Shown here piece by piece: positions 1-9,170 of a stretch of DNA of 64,000 nt. Each line of letters opens with the position of its first letter. Positions within the stretch are counted from its first letter, which is position 1. The notes beneath the pieces were generated by a model. The model ran no database searches, was not told the DNA's origin, and was given only the letters and a program-made list of their open reading frames with translations. A program made the position numbers and the translations under genes. This DNA is from Hoyosella rhizosphaerae (GTDB taxonomy: Bacteria > Actinomycetota > Actinomycetes > Mycobacteriales > Mycobacteriaceae), in the NCBI RefSeq assembly GCF_014643175.1, contig NZ_BMJH01000003.1:248001-312000 (forward strand), in the 5' to 3' direction.

Positions 1-120
1 ACCACCGACGAACTCGGTGACTACATCGAACGTGTGGTGCGCAACTTCGCAAACAGCCGCAATGAAGGCGAACGCTTTTCCGATTGGGCTGTACGCGCCG
101 ACGAAGATCAACTCCGATAG
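1..120 (+). CDS. cysI: Sulfite reductase (ferredoxin-type), C-terminal end only
   Basis: The window opens inside this gene. Only the last 39 codons are present, read in frame 1 and ending with TAG at 118-120. The residues include RVVRNF, GERFSDW and ADED, which fit the C-terminus of actinobacterial ferredoxin-dependent sulfite/nitrite reductases. These siroheme/4Fe-4S enzymes reduce sulfite to sulfide. The placement immediately before the small CxxC protein and cysH is the standard actinobacterial order and is the main reason for choosing sulfite over nitrite reductase. The assignment rests on a short fragment plus context. Confidence 0.65.
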   Translation, partial: TTDELGDYIERVVRNFANSRNEGERFSDWAVRADEDQLR

Positions 121-175
121 GGCAGCTACTTTGGGGAACATTTCGAACGAGAATCACGGCACCGGGAACAGACCG

Positions 176-349
176 GTGTCGCGAGCCGTTCCACTATATT
201 GCCCGTACTGCTCGGACGAAGACCTCCGACCGGACCTGGCCGACGGCACAGCCCTGCCGCACGGTCAATGGCGATGCGCGAGTTGTCGACGTGTTTTTGC
301 GTTGACATTTCTTGGCGCATCGGCCGCTAAGCGAAAGGTACCCACATGA
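176..349 (+). CDS. Small double-CxxC protein of the sulfate-reduction operon (CysX-like)
   Basis: This is a protein of about 57 residues with two CxxC pairs, CPYC and CASC, separated by about 25 residues, as in a zinc-ribbon or rubredoxin-like knuckle. Small proteins like this lie between sulfite reductase and cysH in many actinobacteria, and in corynebacteria the gene is called cysX. A redox or metal-binding role for the reductases is an inference. The GTG at 176 gives the usual compact length; TTG at 131 is an alternative and neither has a strong ribosome site. The open frame extends further 5' but would overlap the sulfite reductase. The stop overlaps the cysH ATG (ATGA), implying translational coupling. 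Confidence 0.6.
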   Translation: MSRAVPLYCPYCSDEDLRPDLADGTALPHGQWRCASCRRVFALTFLGASAAKRKVPT

Positions 350-1047
350 GTATCGCGACCGAATTAGATTTGCGGAAAATCGCCGAACAAGGCGCGGTTG
401 AACTTGATGGTGCCACCGCCGAAGAACTGCTCCAGTGGACAGAAGACACGTTCGGTGACCGCTACATTGTTGCGTCAAATATGCAGGATGCCGTTCTTGT
501 TCATCTTGCTGCCCAGGTTCACCCCGGGGTAGAGATCTTGTTCCTTGACACCGGCTATCACTTCGCGGAAACGCTCGGCACCCGCGATGCTGTTGAACAG
601 GTTTACGGAGTCAACGTGCTGAACGTCACCCCGGAACACACGGTGGCCGAGCAGGACAAAATTGAAGGCAAAGACCTGTTCGCACGTGAACCCAACCGTT
701 GCTGCGGGCTTCGCAAAGTAGCGCCGCTCAAGAAAACCCTCGCAGGGTACGACGCCTGGGTTACTGGAATCCGCCGGGTTGAAGCACCCACCCGCGCTAA
801 CGCACCGTTTGTCTCCTACGATGAAGCCTTTGGATTGGTCAAGATCAATCCACTTGCTGCGTGGTCCGATGAAGACATGCAGAACTACATCGATAAGCAC
901 GGCATCATCGTCAACCCACTCGTTGACGACGGGTACCCATCGATTGGTTGCGCACCATGCACAGCTAAACCACAACCGGGATCTGACCTACGCAGTGGGC
1001 GCTGGGCAGGCAACAACAAGATCGAATGCGGCCTGCACGGATCATGA
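346..1047 (+). CDS. cysH: Adenylyl-sulfate (APS) reductase, 4Fe-4S type
   Basis: This 233-aa enzyme reduces adenylyl sulfate to sulfite using thioredoxin. The Cys-Cys pair at residues 119-120 and the C-x-x-C at 202-205 are the four iron-sulfur ligands that mark APS reductases, as opposed to PAPS reductases that lack the cluster. The catalytic cysteine is in the C-terminal ECGLH motif at about residue 228. APS rather than PAPS as substrate also agrees with the absence of an APS-kinase domain on the downstream cysN. The ATG overlaps the stop of the preceding small gene, and cysD starts on its own stop, so the operon is tightly coupled. Confidence 0.93.
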   Translation: MSIATELDLRKIAEQGAVELDGATAEELLQWTEDTFGDRYIVASNMQDAVLVHLAAQVHPGVEILFLDTGYHFAETLGTRDAVEQVYGVNVLNVTPEHTVAEQDKIEGKDLFAREPNRCCGLRKVAPLKKTLAGYDAWVTGIRRVEAPTRANAPFVSYDEAFGLVKINPLAAWSDEDMQNYIDKHGIIVNPLVDDGYPSIGCAPCTAKPQPGSDLRSGRWAGNNKIECGLHGS

Positions 1048-2084
1048 CATCGGAAACTGCCACCGCTGAGCACACGCTCAGCGAAAAAACTGCCGGGCAC
1101 ACGCCTGGTCGAGAGATGAATGGGGTGTTGCCTGACGTGGGCACGCACAGCGCTGAAGACGAAACTGCACGCCACAGTGCCGCCACGGCGACGAACTTCG
1201 ATACGCTAACCGCACTCGAATCCGAAGCCATTCATATTTTCCGTGAAGTAGCGGGCGAGTTCGAACGTCCCGTTATCTTGTTTTCCGGTGGAAAAGACTC
1301 AACGGTCCTGCTCCATCTCGCTATCAAGGCGTTTTGGCCAGCACCGCTGCCGTTCCCTGTTCTCCATGTAGACACCGGGCACAACTTCCAGGAAGTTCTC
1401 GACTTCCGCGACCGGATGGTGGAGAAATACAATCTGCGCCTTTACGTCGCTAGCGTCGAAGAGTACATCGCGGATGGTCGCCTAGAAGAACGCCCCGATG
1501 GCATCCGCAACCCGCTTCAAACAGTGCCACTCCTTGACGCAATCAGTGAGCACCGTTTCGACGCAGTATTTGGGGGCGGTCGTCGTGACGAAGAACGGTC
1601 ACGCGCTAAAGAACGCATCTTCAGCCTCCGTAACGCCTTCGGCCAGTGGGACCCGAAGAAGCAACGACCAGAACTGTGGAACTTGTACAACGGTCGCCAC
1701 TCCCCTGGCGAGCACGTCCGTGTCTTCCCACTCAGCAACTGGACAGAACTCGACATTTGGCGCTACATCGCCCGAGACGACGTCGACCTGTGCCCGATCT
1801 ACTACGCCCACGAGCGTGAGGTTTACCAACGCGACGGCATGTGGCTTGCGCCCGGCCCATGGGGTGGCCCTCGCGACGGCGAAGAGCTGAAGACATTGTC
1901 TGTTCGGTACCGCACCGTAGGTGACGGCTCCACCACTGGAGCCGTGTTGTCAGACGCTGTCGACAACTATTCGATCCTATCCGAGGTGGCTGCCTCACGG
2001 CTTACCGAACGCGGCGCCACCCGTGGGGACGACCGCGTGTCTGAAGCTGCCATGGAAGACCGCAAGCGAGAAGGATATTTCTGA
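1044..2084 (+). CDS. cysD: Sulfate adenylyltransferase subunit 2
   Basis: CysD is the PP-loop ATP pyrophosphatase subunit of ATP sulfurylase, which makes APS from sulfate and ATP. The signature ILFSGGKDST and the later motifs VFGGGRRDEERSRAKER and NWTELDIWRY are all present. The protein is 346 aa from the ATG at 1044, which overlaps the cysH stop as ATGA. The family usually begins near the residues ALESEAIHIF, so about 50 N-terminal residues are an extra, low-complexity extension. A later ATG at 1116 after a GAGAG stretch would remove half of it. The cysN start follows two bases after the stop. Confidence 0.93.
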   Translation: MTSETATAEHTLSEKTAGHTPGREMNGVLPDVGTHSAEDETARHSAATATNFDTLTALESEAIHIFREVAGEFERPVILFSGGKDSTVLLHLAIKAFWPAPLPFPVLHVDTGHNFQEVLDFRDRMVEKYNLRLYVASVEEYIADGRLEERPDGIRNPLQTVPLLDAISEHRFDAVFGGGRRDEERSRAKERIFSLRNAFGQWDPKKQRPELWNLYNGRHSPGEHVRVFPLSNWTELDIWRYIARDDVDLCPIYYAHEREVYQRDGMWLAPGPWGGPRDGEELKTLSVRYRTVGDGSTTGAVLSDAVDNYSILSEVAASRLTERGATRGDDRVSEAAMEDRKREGYF

Positions 2085-2086
2085 GC

Positions 2087-3370
2087 ATGAGTGACCTATT
2101 GCGTCTCGCCACAGCAGGCAGCGTTGACGACGGCAAATCCACTCTCGTGGGGCGCCTGTTGTTCGACACAAAGTCGGTGCTCGCAGATCAGATCGACGCC
2201 GTCAAACGTGCCTCTGTGGACCGCGGATTGGCAACACCAGACCTATCCTTGCTCGTCGACGGCTTACGCGCGGAGCGAGAGCAAGGCATCACGATCGACG
2301 TGGCATACCGCTATTTCGCCACACCAAATCGGTCGTTCGTGCTCGCGGACACTCCCGGCCACGTGCAGTACACCCGCAACACAGTATCTGGGGCATCCAC
2401 TGCGCAACTCGTGGTTTTGCTCGTCGACGCGCGTAAAGGTGTCATCGAGCAGACACGTCGCCACGCAGCGGTGATGGCCTTGCTCGGTGTTCCACGGCTG
2501 GTTCTTGCCGTGAATAAGATCGACTTGGTCGACAACCCTGGCGAGGTGTTCGCACAGATTTGCCAGGAGTTCAACACCCTCACTGCTGCGCTTGGGTGGG
2601 ATTCCAATGCGATTCAGGAGATTCCCGTATCAGCGCTACACGGGGACAATGTCGCATCCCGTTCGGATCGCACACCGTATTACACCGGGCCGTCACTAAT
2701 CGAGCACCTCGAATCTGTTCCCGTTGATGCAGAGCCGCACAACGTGGGCCTACGATTCCCGGTGCAGTACGTGATCCGACCACGCACGGCTGAGTACCCC
2801 GACTACCGTGGCTACGCCGGCGTGATCGCTGCTGGGGAAGTTCGCCCCGGCGACGAAGTGGTGATTCTGCCCGCAGGGATCCACACGACTGTGTCCGGTG
2901 TCGATACTGCCGACGGCCCTCTTGACCACGCGGAAGCTGGACGGTCAGTCACCCTTCTTCTCGCTGACGAGATCGACATTTCTCGTGGAGACATCATCGC
3001 GTCGCCACACGACGCACCAGAACCGATTAGTCAGTTTGAAGCGACGGTGTGCATTCTCGCTGACAAACCGCTTCGACCTGGAACTCGGCTGCTGCTCAAG
3101 CACGGCGCAAAGAGCACGCAAGCCATTGTGGGTTCCATCATCGAACGCTTCGAGGAGCAAACTTTGACGGCCGATCCGTCGCCGGAATCGCTGCGTACGA
3201 ACGAAATTGGCCGGGTCAACATCACGGTGGCAGAACCCATCGTGGCTGACAACTATGCGGTGAACCGGCACACCGGCAGCTTCCTCCTCATCGATCCAGC
3301 AAGCGGCAACACGCTCGCTGCAGGACTCGTCGGGGATGCCCTCTCCGCTGTGGAGATCGGCACTCGCTGA
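2087..3370 (+). CDS. cysN: Sulfate adenylyltransferase subunit 1 (GTPase)
   Basis: CysN is the regulatory GTPase of ATP sulfurylase and couples GTP hydrolysis to APS formation by CysD. The P-loop AGSVDDGKST lies near residue 10, DTPGH near 90 and NKID near 145, followed by EF-Tu-like beta-barrel domains. The 427-aa length corresponds to CysN alone. The C-terminal APS-kinase (CysC) fusion seen in mycobacteria is absent, which fits direct APS reduction by CysH. The gene is followed by a perfect inverted-repeat terminator that ends the operon. Confidence 0.94.
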   Translation: MSDLLRLATAGSVDDGKSTLVGRLLFDTKSVLADQIDAVKRASVDRGLATPDLSLLVDGLRAEREQGITIDVAYRYFATPNRSFVLADTPGHVQYTRNTVSGASTAQLVVLLVDARKGVIEQTRRHAAVMALLGVPRLVLAVNKIDLVDNPGEVFAQICQEFNTLTAALGWDSNAIQEIPVSALHGDNVASRSDRTPYYTGPSLIEHLESVPVDAEPHNVGLRFPVQYVIRPRTAEYPDYRGYAGVIAAGEVRPGDEVVILPAGIHTTVSGVDTADGPLDHAEAGRSVTLLLADEIDISRGDIIASPHDAPEPISQFEATVCILADKPLRPGTRLLLKHGAKSTQAIVGSIIERFEEQTLTADPSPESLRTNEIGRVNITVAEPIVADNYAVNRHTGSFLLIDPASGNTLAAGLVGDALSAVEIGTR

Positions 3371-3388
3371 CGTTCGACCGCTAAACCT

Positions 3389-3424
3389 ATTGATGCCCGC
3401 CCCCACTTGGGGGCGGGCATCAAT
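3389..3424 (+). terminator. Transcription terminator after cysN
   Basis: A perfect 16-bp inverted repeat (ATTGATGCCCGCCCCC and its complement) with a 4-nt ACTT loop starts 19 bases after the cysN stop. No strong T-run follows, as is common in actinobacteria. It ends the sulfate-reduction operon and could also act on the ferredoxin gene from the opposite strand. Confidence 0.85.
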
Positions 3425-3510
3425 ACGTTCTAGGCCGCGCTCATTTATGGCCCCGCTCGTTCAACGCCCCGTGTGCGGAGCCATTCCTCAACGAGCTGGG
3501 ACCGCGGGGG

Positions 3511-3741
3511 CTAACCGTGGTCGGGTTCGAGGAAAATCAACGCACCGCTCGGGCAGCGGCCAATTACGTCCTCAAGTTGTCGGCGGTCAGCGTCGCTACG
3601 AAGCGTCGTCGGGTCGATCCACGGGCGCTTATTTGGGTCGAAGACGGTGGGCATCCCGCGCACGCATTCAGCGGCATGTTGACAGATCTCGCCGTCGAAT
3701 GACACGTCTGCCAACGATCCGCGATAGGTCTTTCGTGCCAT
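3511..3741 (-). CDS. Small (4Fe-4S)-binding protein, Fer4_19-like
   Basis: This 76-aa protein has the pattern C-x5-C (ICQHAAEC) followed by VFDPNKRPWIDP and a late RCPSGAL motif. It resembles the single-cluster divergent ferredoxin family often labelled Fer4_19, whose biochemical role is unclear. The ATG at 3741 is set by an excellent AGGAGG site seven bases upstream; the frame stays open upstream but without such a site. It stands alone between the cysN terminator and a broken oxidoreductase. A link with the neighbouring flavin-dependent remnant is possible but not shown. Confidence 0.75.
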   Translation of the reverse strand: MARKTYRGSLADVSFDGEICQHAAECVRGMPTVFDPNKRPWIDPTTLRSDADRRQLEDVIGRCPSGALIFLEPDHG

Positions 3742-3807
3742 TGTTGTGCCTCCTAGCTTGGTGGTTTCGCTAGTTCCAGGTCGTCGTCCATGGTCTTGGT
3801 TGCGTAT

Positions 3808-4167
3808 ACGGCCCACATTACCCATCGGGGTCCACTCCGCGGGCTTCGTGCACGACGATGACGACACTGCGCGGAAGTTGGTGTACCCGCGCTACAAGGC
3901 AATGCGCGACAAGATCGGTGCGGAACGAGGGTGGCCCCCGCTTCACGGCGCGACTTCGAAGCCGACATCGAGAGCGGTTCGCTCGATGTCGGATCGCCGG
4001 AGAAGGTCGCGCGGAAGATCGCAAAAACGGTCAACACTCTCGACCTGTCGCTGTTTGATCTGAAGTACAGCCTCGCCTCAATGCCTCATGAGATGCTGCT
4101 GAACACGATCGGGGTGTATGGCACCGAAGTAATTCCGCGGGTACGTGAACTACTTGACAGGGGTTGA
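3808..4167 (+). pseudogene. Remnant of an LLM-class flavin-dependent oxidoreductase
   Basis: Two adjacent frames together encode the C-terminal third of a luciferase-like monooxygenase. The first frame (to about 3950) reads LPIGVHSAGFVHDDDD and VYPRYKAMRDKIG. The second frame (from about 3950) reads SPEKVARKIAKT, FDLKYS and GVYGTEVIPRVRELL. A frameshift in the C/G-rich run around 3935-3955 separates them, and the catalytic N-terminal two thirds are missing. I interpret this as a decayed gene fragment; the left boundary is approximate. It points downstream into the 3' end of the convergent lipoprotein gene. Confidence 0.65.
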
Positions 4168-4170
4168 GCT

Positions 4171-6480
4171 TTACGGTGAGAAATCTAGCGACTCGACGAT
4201 TTGCACGGGATCACCAAGTTCGGAATCCATCGTGAAAACAATTCCGTCACCGTAAGGCTTCACGAAACGAACGATGCCGTCGGTTCTCGCGGGCACCCGC
4301 CATGGTTCCCAGCGGAATCCGTGGTCGGAAAGCCACACCACAGGGCCACTAGCATCATCGTTGGTGATACGGCCTGCTGCGGCAAATCCACCGTTAACTC
4401 GCACTGCTTCTCGCATCGTTGAGCCGAACTCAGTGCGGAATGTGCCCTCAAACTGGATACCGTCGGTGGTTCGTAGAATTAGGTTTCGCCCACCAGACGT
4501 TGCGCTGAGGATGGTTTCGTCGTCGCTACTTGCACATCCGGTGAGTTCACCGCGCCCCGTGGTGAGGATTTCTGCAGTGGCGCGTTCCCACGTTTCCTCT
4601 GTGAGTCGCCACACTGCGGGGGCCGTTCCGTCGCTTTCGGTTACCGATCCTGCGACGAGGACGGGACCATCAGTCACTTGGCATACAGCGGTGGCATTGC
4701 TGCCATTTCCGCTGTTGAGTACCTCATCGACTTGCCATTCCCTGCCATTGTCGGAGCGCCACACCGTGGCACTCGCCGGGTCGTTGCCTTCAGGGCCTGT
4801 GCTTGTTCCGACTGCGTACCAACCGGAGTCGGTTTGGACAATTCCTTTGATCTGAGAGTCAGCGACGGCACCGAAGCCATCCACGGGGATCCATGGTTGA
4901 CCTGGCGCTGGAAGGAACCATCCGCGCGCCTCAATCCGGTTCCGTTGAGTGCTAAATCGCGAACCGAGGAGCAGTAACTCGTTGTTATCTGTGCTGGCAA
5001 CGACGGTGTTGGTGAGATTTCCCACCTCAGGTGGGTCGAACCCGATGTTTTCAAGCTCAAAATTGGCGTCGCCGCGGTCAAATAACTCATACAGCTGGCG
5101 TTCTGGGACACCGCTGAAATCCGCTCCGTCAACGTCGTAGCGGACGCGAAGTGTTTTGACGAACATTCGGTCGATTACTGACGTTAGTGCCTCGACCTGA
5201 CCTACCTGTTCTAGTGCGCCGAGGTCCAATCTCTCGCTCCATGCGTCGTCCCGGCCGTGTACGCCAATAACTACTTTGCCGGTTCCGAATGGACTGAGGA
5301 CAGCAAGGCGCTCGTCTGGATTAAGTCCCACTGTCACACCACCAGCGCCAGGGAACCCCATGAGCTCGGATGTCCCGTTGAAAAACCATTCGCCCTCAGG
5401 TACGCGGTGGTAAAAACCCGCGCGCAGTGAGTCATCGTTGCTGGCCACCGCGTAGATGTGACCGTCCCGGACGGACGGACGTCCGAGAAGCGCTGGGACA
5501 CCTTCTGCGATGTAGAAGACCGAATCTTCGGGTGGCGGGGGCACGAACTCTGGTGTCCACGAAACCCCGTCATCTGACGTCCAAGCTGCGGGGACAAAGC
5601 CCCTGTCAGAATCCGGTGCAAGGACACCGCCGGTCATGACGAACTGCTCCCCTGACGCCTCTACTCCCGCGACGAAAACATTGGGGCTATCCCCGACTGG
5701 GTGCGACCCGTCCCAGGTGATGCCGCCGTCGTCGGAGGTGTAGGCAACAAACGCGCCTGGACTCCCCTCGTCGCCCCGCTGCGCTATGAGTACGACGTTG
5801 TCGCCGCTGGCAGCCATGTCGACAATGAGGCGTTGTTCTCTATCTGGTATCTGGGGAAGCAAGGTGTGTTCGATGCGGTCGCCGTCGATGATGGCTACGC
5901 CTAAATCCTTCGACACTGCGTTTCCTGCGACGAGGATGCGTTCTCCTGCGGCCGTCCCGGTCACCACACGGAATGTCCGTGCGAACTCGTCTGGCAGTTC
6001 AGCCTCTACCCAGTCGCGGCGGTTGTCGGACAGCCATACACGCGATACGAGTGTTCCGTCTGCGAACGAGGATCCGACGAGCGCAGACTTTTGATTGTTG
6101 CCGACGAGCCCGCCGGAAAACGAGTGTGGAGAGTCCGGTGTTAGATCGATCGGTGTCCAGTGGTTTCCGTCATCGGCTACCCAGACGACAGGACGGCTTG
6201 GGCGTTGCGGTGCGGCCATGTTCAGTGCAACGGCGTATGGGAGCCCTTCCGCTCCGGCGAGGAGGTTGAGCCCTCGTCCTGCGAACTCTTCGGTTCGGAA
6301 TAGTTCGGGCGGTACGCCGACTGGAATGGTGTTGAACTCGCGGAGGGTCTGCGTCGGTTGTGGTTCCTCTGGTTCCGGCTCCGCAACTGGGTCGTCCTCT
6401 GTGGTTGAACACGCGGCGAGGATCAATGTTGTTGCCATCAGTGCAGCTGTTCCACAGCGCACCCGCCGAGAGATCACCAT
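4171..6480 (-). CDS. Large lipoprotein with BNR/sialidase-like beta-propeller repeats
   Basis: The 769-aa product starts with a basic stretch, a hydrophobic segment and a lipobox ending LAAC near residue 24, so it is probably a diacylated surface lipoprotein. An acidic Pro/Glu linker (PEPEEPQP) follows. The rest is rich in repeats of the type WxSDDGxxW or VWRSDNGREW, about one per 50-60 residues, as in BNR/Asp-box beta-propellers. I see no glycosidase active-site pattern. Function is unknown; a ligand-binding or scaffolding role at the envelope is an inference. It lies downstream of cysA on the same strand, but a 75-bp gap with a weak hairpin suggests its own transcription. Confidence 0.75.
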   Translation of the reverse strand: MVISRRVRCGTAALMATTLILAACSTTEDDPVAEPEPEEPQPTQTLREFNTIPVGVPPELFRTEEFAGRGLNLLAGAEGLPYAVALNMAAPQRPSRPVVWVADDGNHWTPIDLTPDSPHSFSGGLVGNNQKSALVGSSFADGTLVSRVWLSDNRRDWVEAELPDEFARTFRVVTGTAAGERILVAGNAVSKDLGVAIIDGDRIEHTLLPQIPDREQRLIVDMAASGDNVVLIAQRGDEGSPGAFVAYTSDDGGITWDGSHPVGDSPNVFVAGVEASGEQFVMTGGVLAPDSDRGFVPAAWTSDDGVSWTPEFVPPPPEDSVFYIAEGVPALLGRPSVRDGHIYAVASNDDSLRAGFYHRVPEGEWFFNGTSELMGFPGAGGVTVGLNPDERLAVLSPFGTGKVVIGVHGRDDAWSERLDLGALEQVGQVEALTSVIDRMFVKTLRVRYDVDGADFSGVPERQLYELFDRGDANFELENIGFDPPEVGNLTNTVVASTDNNELLLLGSRFSTQRNRIEARGWFLPAPGQPWIPVDGFGAVADSQIKGIVQTDSGWYAVGTSTGPEGNDPASATVWRSDNGREWQVDEVLNSGNGSNATAVCQVTDGPVLVAGSVTESDGTAPAVWRLTEETWERATAEILTTGRGELTGCASSDDETILSATSGGRNLILRTTDGIQFEGTFRTEFGSTMREAVRVNGGFAAAGRITNDDASGPVVWLSDHGFRWEPWRVPARTDGIVRFVKPYGDGIVFTMDSELGDPVQIVESLDFSP

Positions 6481-6502
6481 GTTCTCGACACTAACCCCTC
6501 AA

Positions 6503-6520
6503 GCCCCTGAATATGGGGGC
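6503..6520 (-). terminator. Possible weak terminator after cysA
   Basis: GCCCC and GGGGC arms of 5 bp flank an 8-nt spacer just downstream of the cysA stop. It is short and has no T-run, so support is modest. Confidence 0.3.
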
Positions 6521-6555
6521 ATTGACCCGAGAAGTTCGCGTTTAGGACCGCATTC

Positions 6556-7524
6556 TTAATGTGCCGCTGCGTGCACAATCCCTGGAATGTGGGTGGCACG
6601 AACGTACAACTGCTCTCCGCGTACGAGATTGAGATCATCCGCGTCGCCACGAGTGATCTGGGCAGACAATCGTTGGTCACCGTTGACGGGCACGAGTTCC
6701 ACTCGAACCTCGAACCCAAGCCGAACGATGCGGTCTACCGTAACCTCCACAGCACCCGGGTGGTGTACGCGGTCGAGGTGGAGGTCGTGTGGCCGAACCA
6801 TGACGCCGTTAATGGTCGCTACTGGGCCCAGAAATGACATCACGAAGTCGTTGGCCGGACGCTCATAAAGATCATCGGGCGAACCAACTTGTTCAATGTT
6901 GCCGCGGTTCATCACTGCGATCCGGTCTGCGACGTCGAGGGCTTCCTCTTGGTCGTGCGTGACAAGAACTGTGGTGACGTGCACTTCGTCGTGCAGGCGG
7001 CGCAGCCATTCACGGAGGTCGGCTCGCACTTTGGCATCCAATGCTCCAAAGGGTTCGTCGAGCAGCAGCACTTTTGGATCTACGGCCAGGGCCCGTGCCA
7101 GTGCCATGCGCTGGCGCTGTCCACCCGAAAGTTGCGCGGGATAGCGCATCTGAAACCCATCGAGTCCGACAATGCGCAACAATTCGTCGACGCGTTCTTT
7201 GATTTCTGCCTTCGGGCGCTTACGGATGCGCAAACCAAACGCGATGTTGTCGCGCACAGTCATGTGTTTGAACGCTGCGTAGTGCTGGAAAACAAACCCG
7301 ATGCCACGTTTCTGCGGGGTAATCCCGGTGACGTCTTCGCCGTTGATGGTGATGATTCCGGCGTCGGGTGATTCAAGACCGGCGATGGACCGCAACAGCG
7401 TGGATTTCCCCGACCCTGATGGCCCGAGCAGCGCCGTAAGCGACCCTGATGGAATGTCCAGTGTGACCCCGTCGAGAGCCACAAAGTCGCCGTAGTTTTT
7501 CCGCACCTGGGAAACGGTAATCAT
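6556..7524 (-). CDS. cysA: Sulfate/thiosulfate ABC transporter, ATP-binding protein
   Basis: CysA powers sulfate uptake. The Walker A motif GPSGSGKST is near residue 34, the Q-loop follows, the ABC signature [15 protein letters not shown] is near 132 and Walker [13 protein letters not shown] near 153. The C-terminal part (after about residue 235) is a shortened TOBE-like regulatory region; at 322 aa the protein is slightly shorter than many CysA proteins. The ATG overlaps the cysW stop by 4 bp, so it is translationally coupled as the last gene of the subI-cysT-cysW-cysA operon. Confidence 0.93.
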   Translation of the reverse strand: MITVSQVRKNYGDFVALDGVTLDIPSGSLTALLGPSGSGKSTLLRSIAGLESPDAGIITINGEDVTGITPQKRGIGFVFQHYAAFKHMTVRDNIAFGLRIRKRPKAEIKERVDELLRIVGLDGFQMRYPAQLSGGQRQRMALARALAVDPKVLLLDEPFGALDAKVRADLREWLRRLHDEVHVTTVLVTHDQEEALDVADRIAVMNRGNIEQVGSPDDLYERPANDFVMSFLGPVATINGVMVRPHDLHLDRVHHPGAVEVTVDRIVRLGFEVRVELVPVNGDQRLSAQITRGDADDLNLVRGEQLYVRATHIPGIVHAAAH

Positions 7525-8330
7525 GTTGTGCTCCTCTTCCGGTCAAGGATAGTCATGAGCAATAGGGTGACGATGGCGATGCTCATCAACAATGTGGCGG
7601 CACTGTAGGCGCCGTAGGTGTTGTGGTCATCGATGTAGCGAGCATGGACGAGCAGTGTGAGCGTTTGGGATACACCAGCAAACCCGGACGACACCATCAG
7701 GACAGCGCCGAATTCTCCGAGCGAGCGGGCGACGGTCAGCACGACTCCGTAGGTTAGGCCCCAACGGATCGCAGGCAGTGTGATCAGCCAGAAGGTTTGC
7801 CACGTATTTGCGCCCAATGTGGCTGCGGCTTGTTCTTGTTCTTCTCCGACTTCACGCAATACTGGTTCTACTTCGCGAACCACGAAGGGCAGCGTCACAA
7901 AGATGGTGGCGAGGACCATTCCAGGGATTCCGAAAATCACCCGGATTCCGACGCTTTCAACGAAGGAACCAAACCACCCGCCAGCACCCCAGAGCGTGAT
8001 GAGTGCGACGCCGACCACGACCGGTGACACAGCGAACGGAATATCGACGACCGCTTCGAGTAGGCGCCTTCCGGGGAAGCGACCTCGAACGAGTGCGAGT
8101 GCGGTGATCACACCGAAGACCACGTTTACGGGCACCACGATCGCGACGATGACCAACGACAGTTGGAGAGCGGAGATCGCGGCCGGCGTGGTGATGGATT
8201 CCCAGAACGCCACAATCCCGTTTTCAAAGGTGCGGAACAGGATCATGCCAATCGGCACGAGTAGCAACAGCGCGAGGTACGCAAGAGCGAAGAACCGCAG
8301 TGTGTAGCGCCATGGCGCAGTCACCGTCAT
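7521..8330 (-). CDS. cysW: Sulfate ABC transporter permease CysW
   Basis: This 269-aa protein has about six hydrophobic segments and the cytoplasmic EAA-like loop [20 protein letters not shown] near residue 170 that contacts the ATPase. In position and sequence it matches the CysW half of the sulfate channel. It overlaps cysA and cysT by 4 bp at each end (ATGA junctions), which implies equal expression of the two permeases and the ATPase. Confidence 0.92.
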   Translation of the reverse strand: MTVTAPWRYTLRFFALAYLALLLLVPIGMILFRTFENGIVAFWESITTPAAISALQLSLVIVAIVVPVNVVFGVITALALVRGRFPGRRLLEAVVDIPFAVSPVVVGVALITLWGAGGWFGSFVESVGIRVIFGIPGMVLATIFVTLPFVVREVEPVLREVGEEQEQAAATLGANTWQTFWLITLPAIRWGLTYGVVLTVARSLGEFGAVLMVSSGFAGVSQTLTLLVHARYIDDHNTYGAYSAATLLMSIAIVTLLLMTILDRKRSTT

Positions 8331-9166
8331 GCTGCTTGTTCCTCCCTTCGGGCCGCTTTGTTAGCGAGAATGCGGAGGACGAGCAGCACAATGAAGGCGA
8401 ATACCAGCAGCACAACGGAGACTGCTGCGGCAGCGCCTGGACGGTCCATTTCAAGTTGCTGCTGGATGTACTGCGATGTCACCTGGGTTTCCCCGCGAAT
8501 GTTGCCGCCGATGAGAATGATGGAGCCGAACTCGCCGATTGCGCGAGCAAAAGCCAGACCTGCTCCACCGAGGATTGCCGGCGCAAGCACCGGAGCGACG
8601 ACCTTGCGAAAGATAGTGAGGTTACTTGCGCCCAGGGATGCGGCGGCTTCCTCGATTTCGCGGTCCAATTCCATCAACACTGGTTGGACCGACCGAACAA
8701 CAAACGGCAACGTCACGAAAGCAAGGGCAACAATGAGGCCGGCTTGAGTAGCGTTGAGATGAATATTGACCGGGCTCTCGGGACCGTAGAGGGATAGCAA
8801 TACGATACTGGCGACAATTGTGGGCAACGCGAATGGCAGGTCAATTAGTCCGTTGACGTAACGCTTGCCGGGGAACTCATCACGCACCAACACCCACGCG
8901 ATGAGCGTGCCGAATACGACATTGATGAGGGCAACCACGGCGGACACATAGATCGTGATGCGCAGTGACGCTAGCGCCCCGGGCGCCATGATGGCGTCCC
9001 AGAAGCCCCGTAGGCCACCCTCCAATGATGTGGCGGTGAGCGCGGCGAGTGGCAGCAAGACGATTACGCTAAGCCACAACACTGCAACGCCAACCCCAAG
9101 CGAGCCAACCGTGCCGGTGACACGGTTCACTTTCCTTGGAGTTGGTTTCGCTTCTTGAATAGTCAC
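8327..9166 (-). CDS. cysT: Sulfate ABC transporter permease CysT
   Basis: This 279-aa membrane protein has about six transmembrane segments and the EAA loop EEAAASLGASNLTIFRKVV near residue 185. It pairs with CysW to form the sulfate-conducting channel. The frame starts four bases after the subI stop, so the four transporter genes form one compact operon read leftward. Confidence 0.92.
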   Translation of the reverse strand: MTIQEAKPTPRKVNRVTGTVGSLGVGVAVLWLSVIVLLPLAALTATSLEGGLRGFWDAIMAPGALASLRITIYVSAVVALINVVFGTLIAWVLVRDEFPGKRYVNGLIDLPFALPTIVASIVLLSLYGPESPVNIHLNATQAGLIVALAFVTLPFVVRSVQPVLMELDREIEEAAASLGASNLTIFRKVVAPVLAPAILGGAGLAFARAIGEFGSIILIGGNIRGETQVTSQYIQQQLEMDRPGAAAAVSVVLLVFAFIVLLVLRILANKAARREEQAA

Positions 9167-9170
9167 GCTG

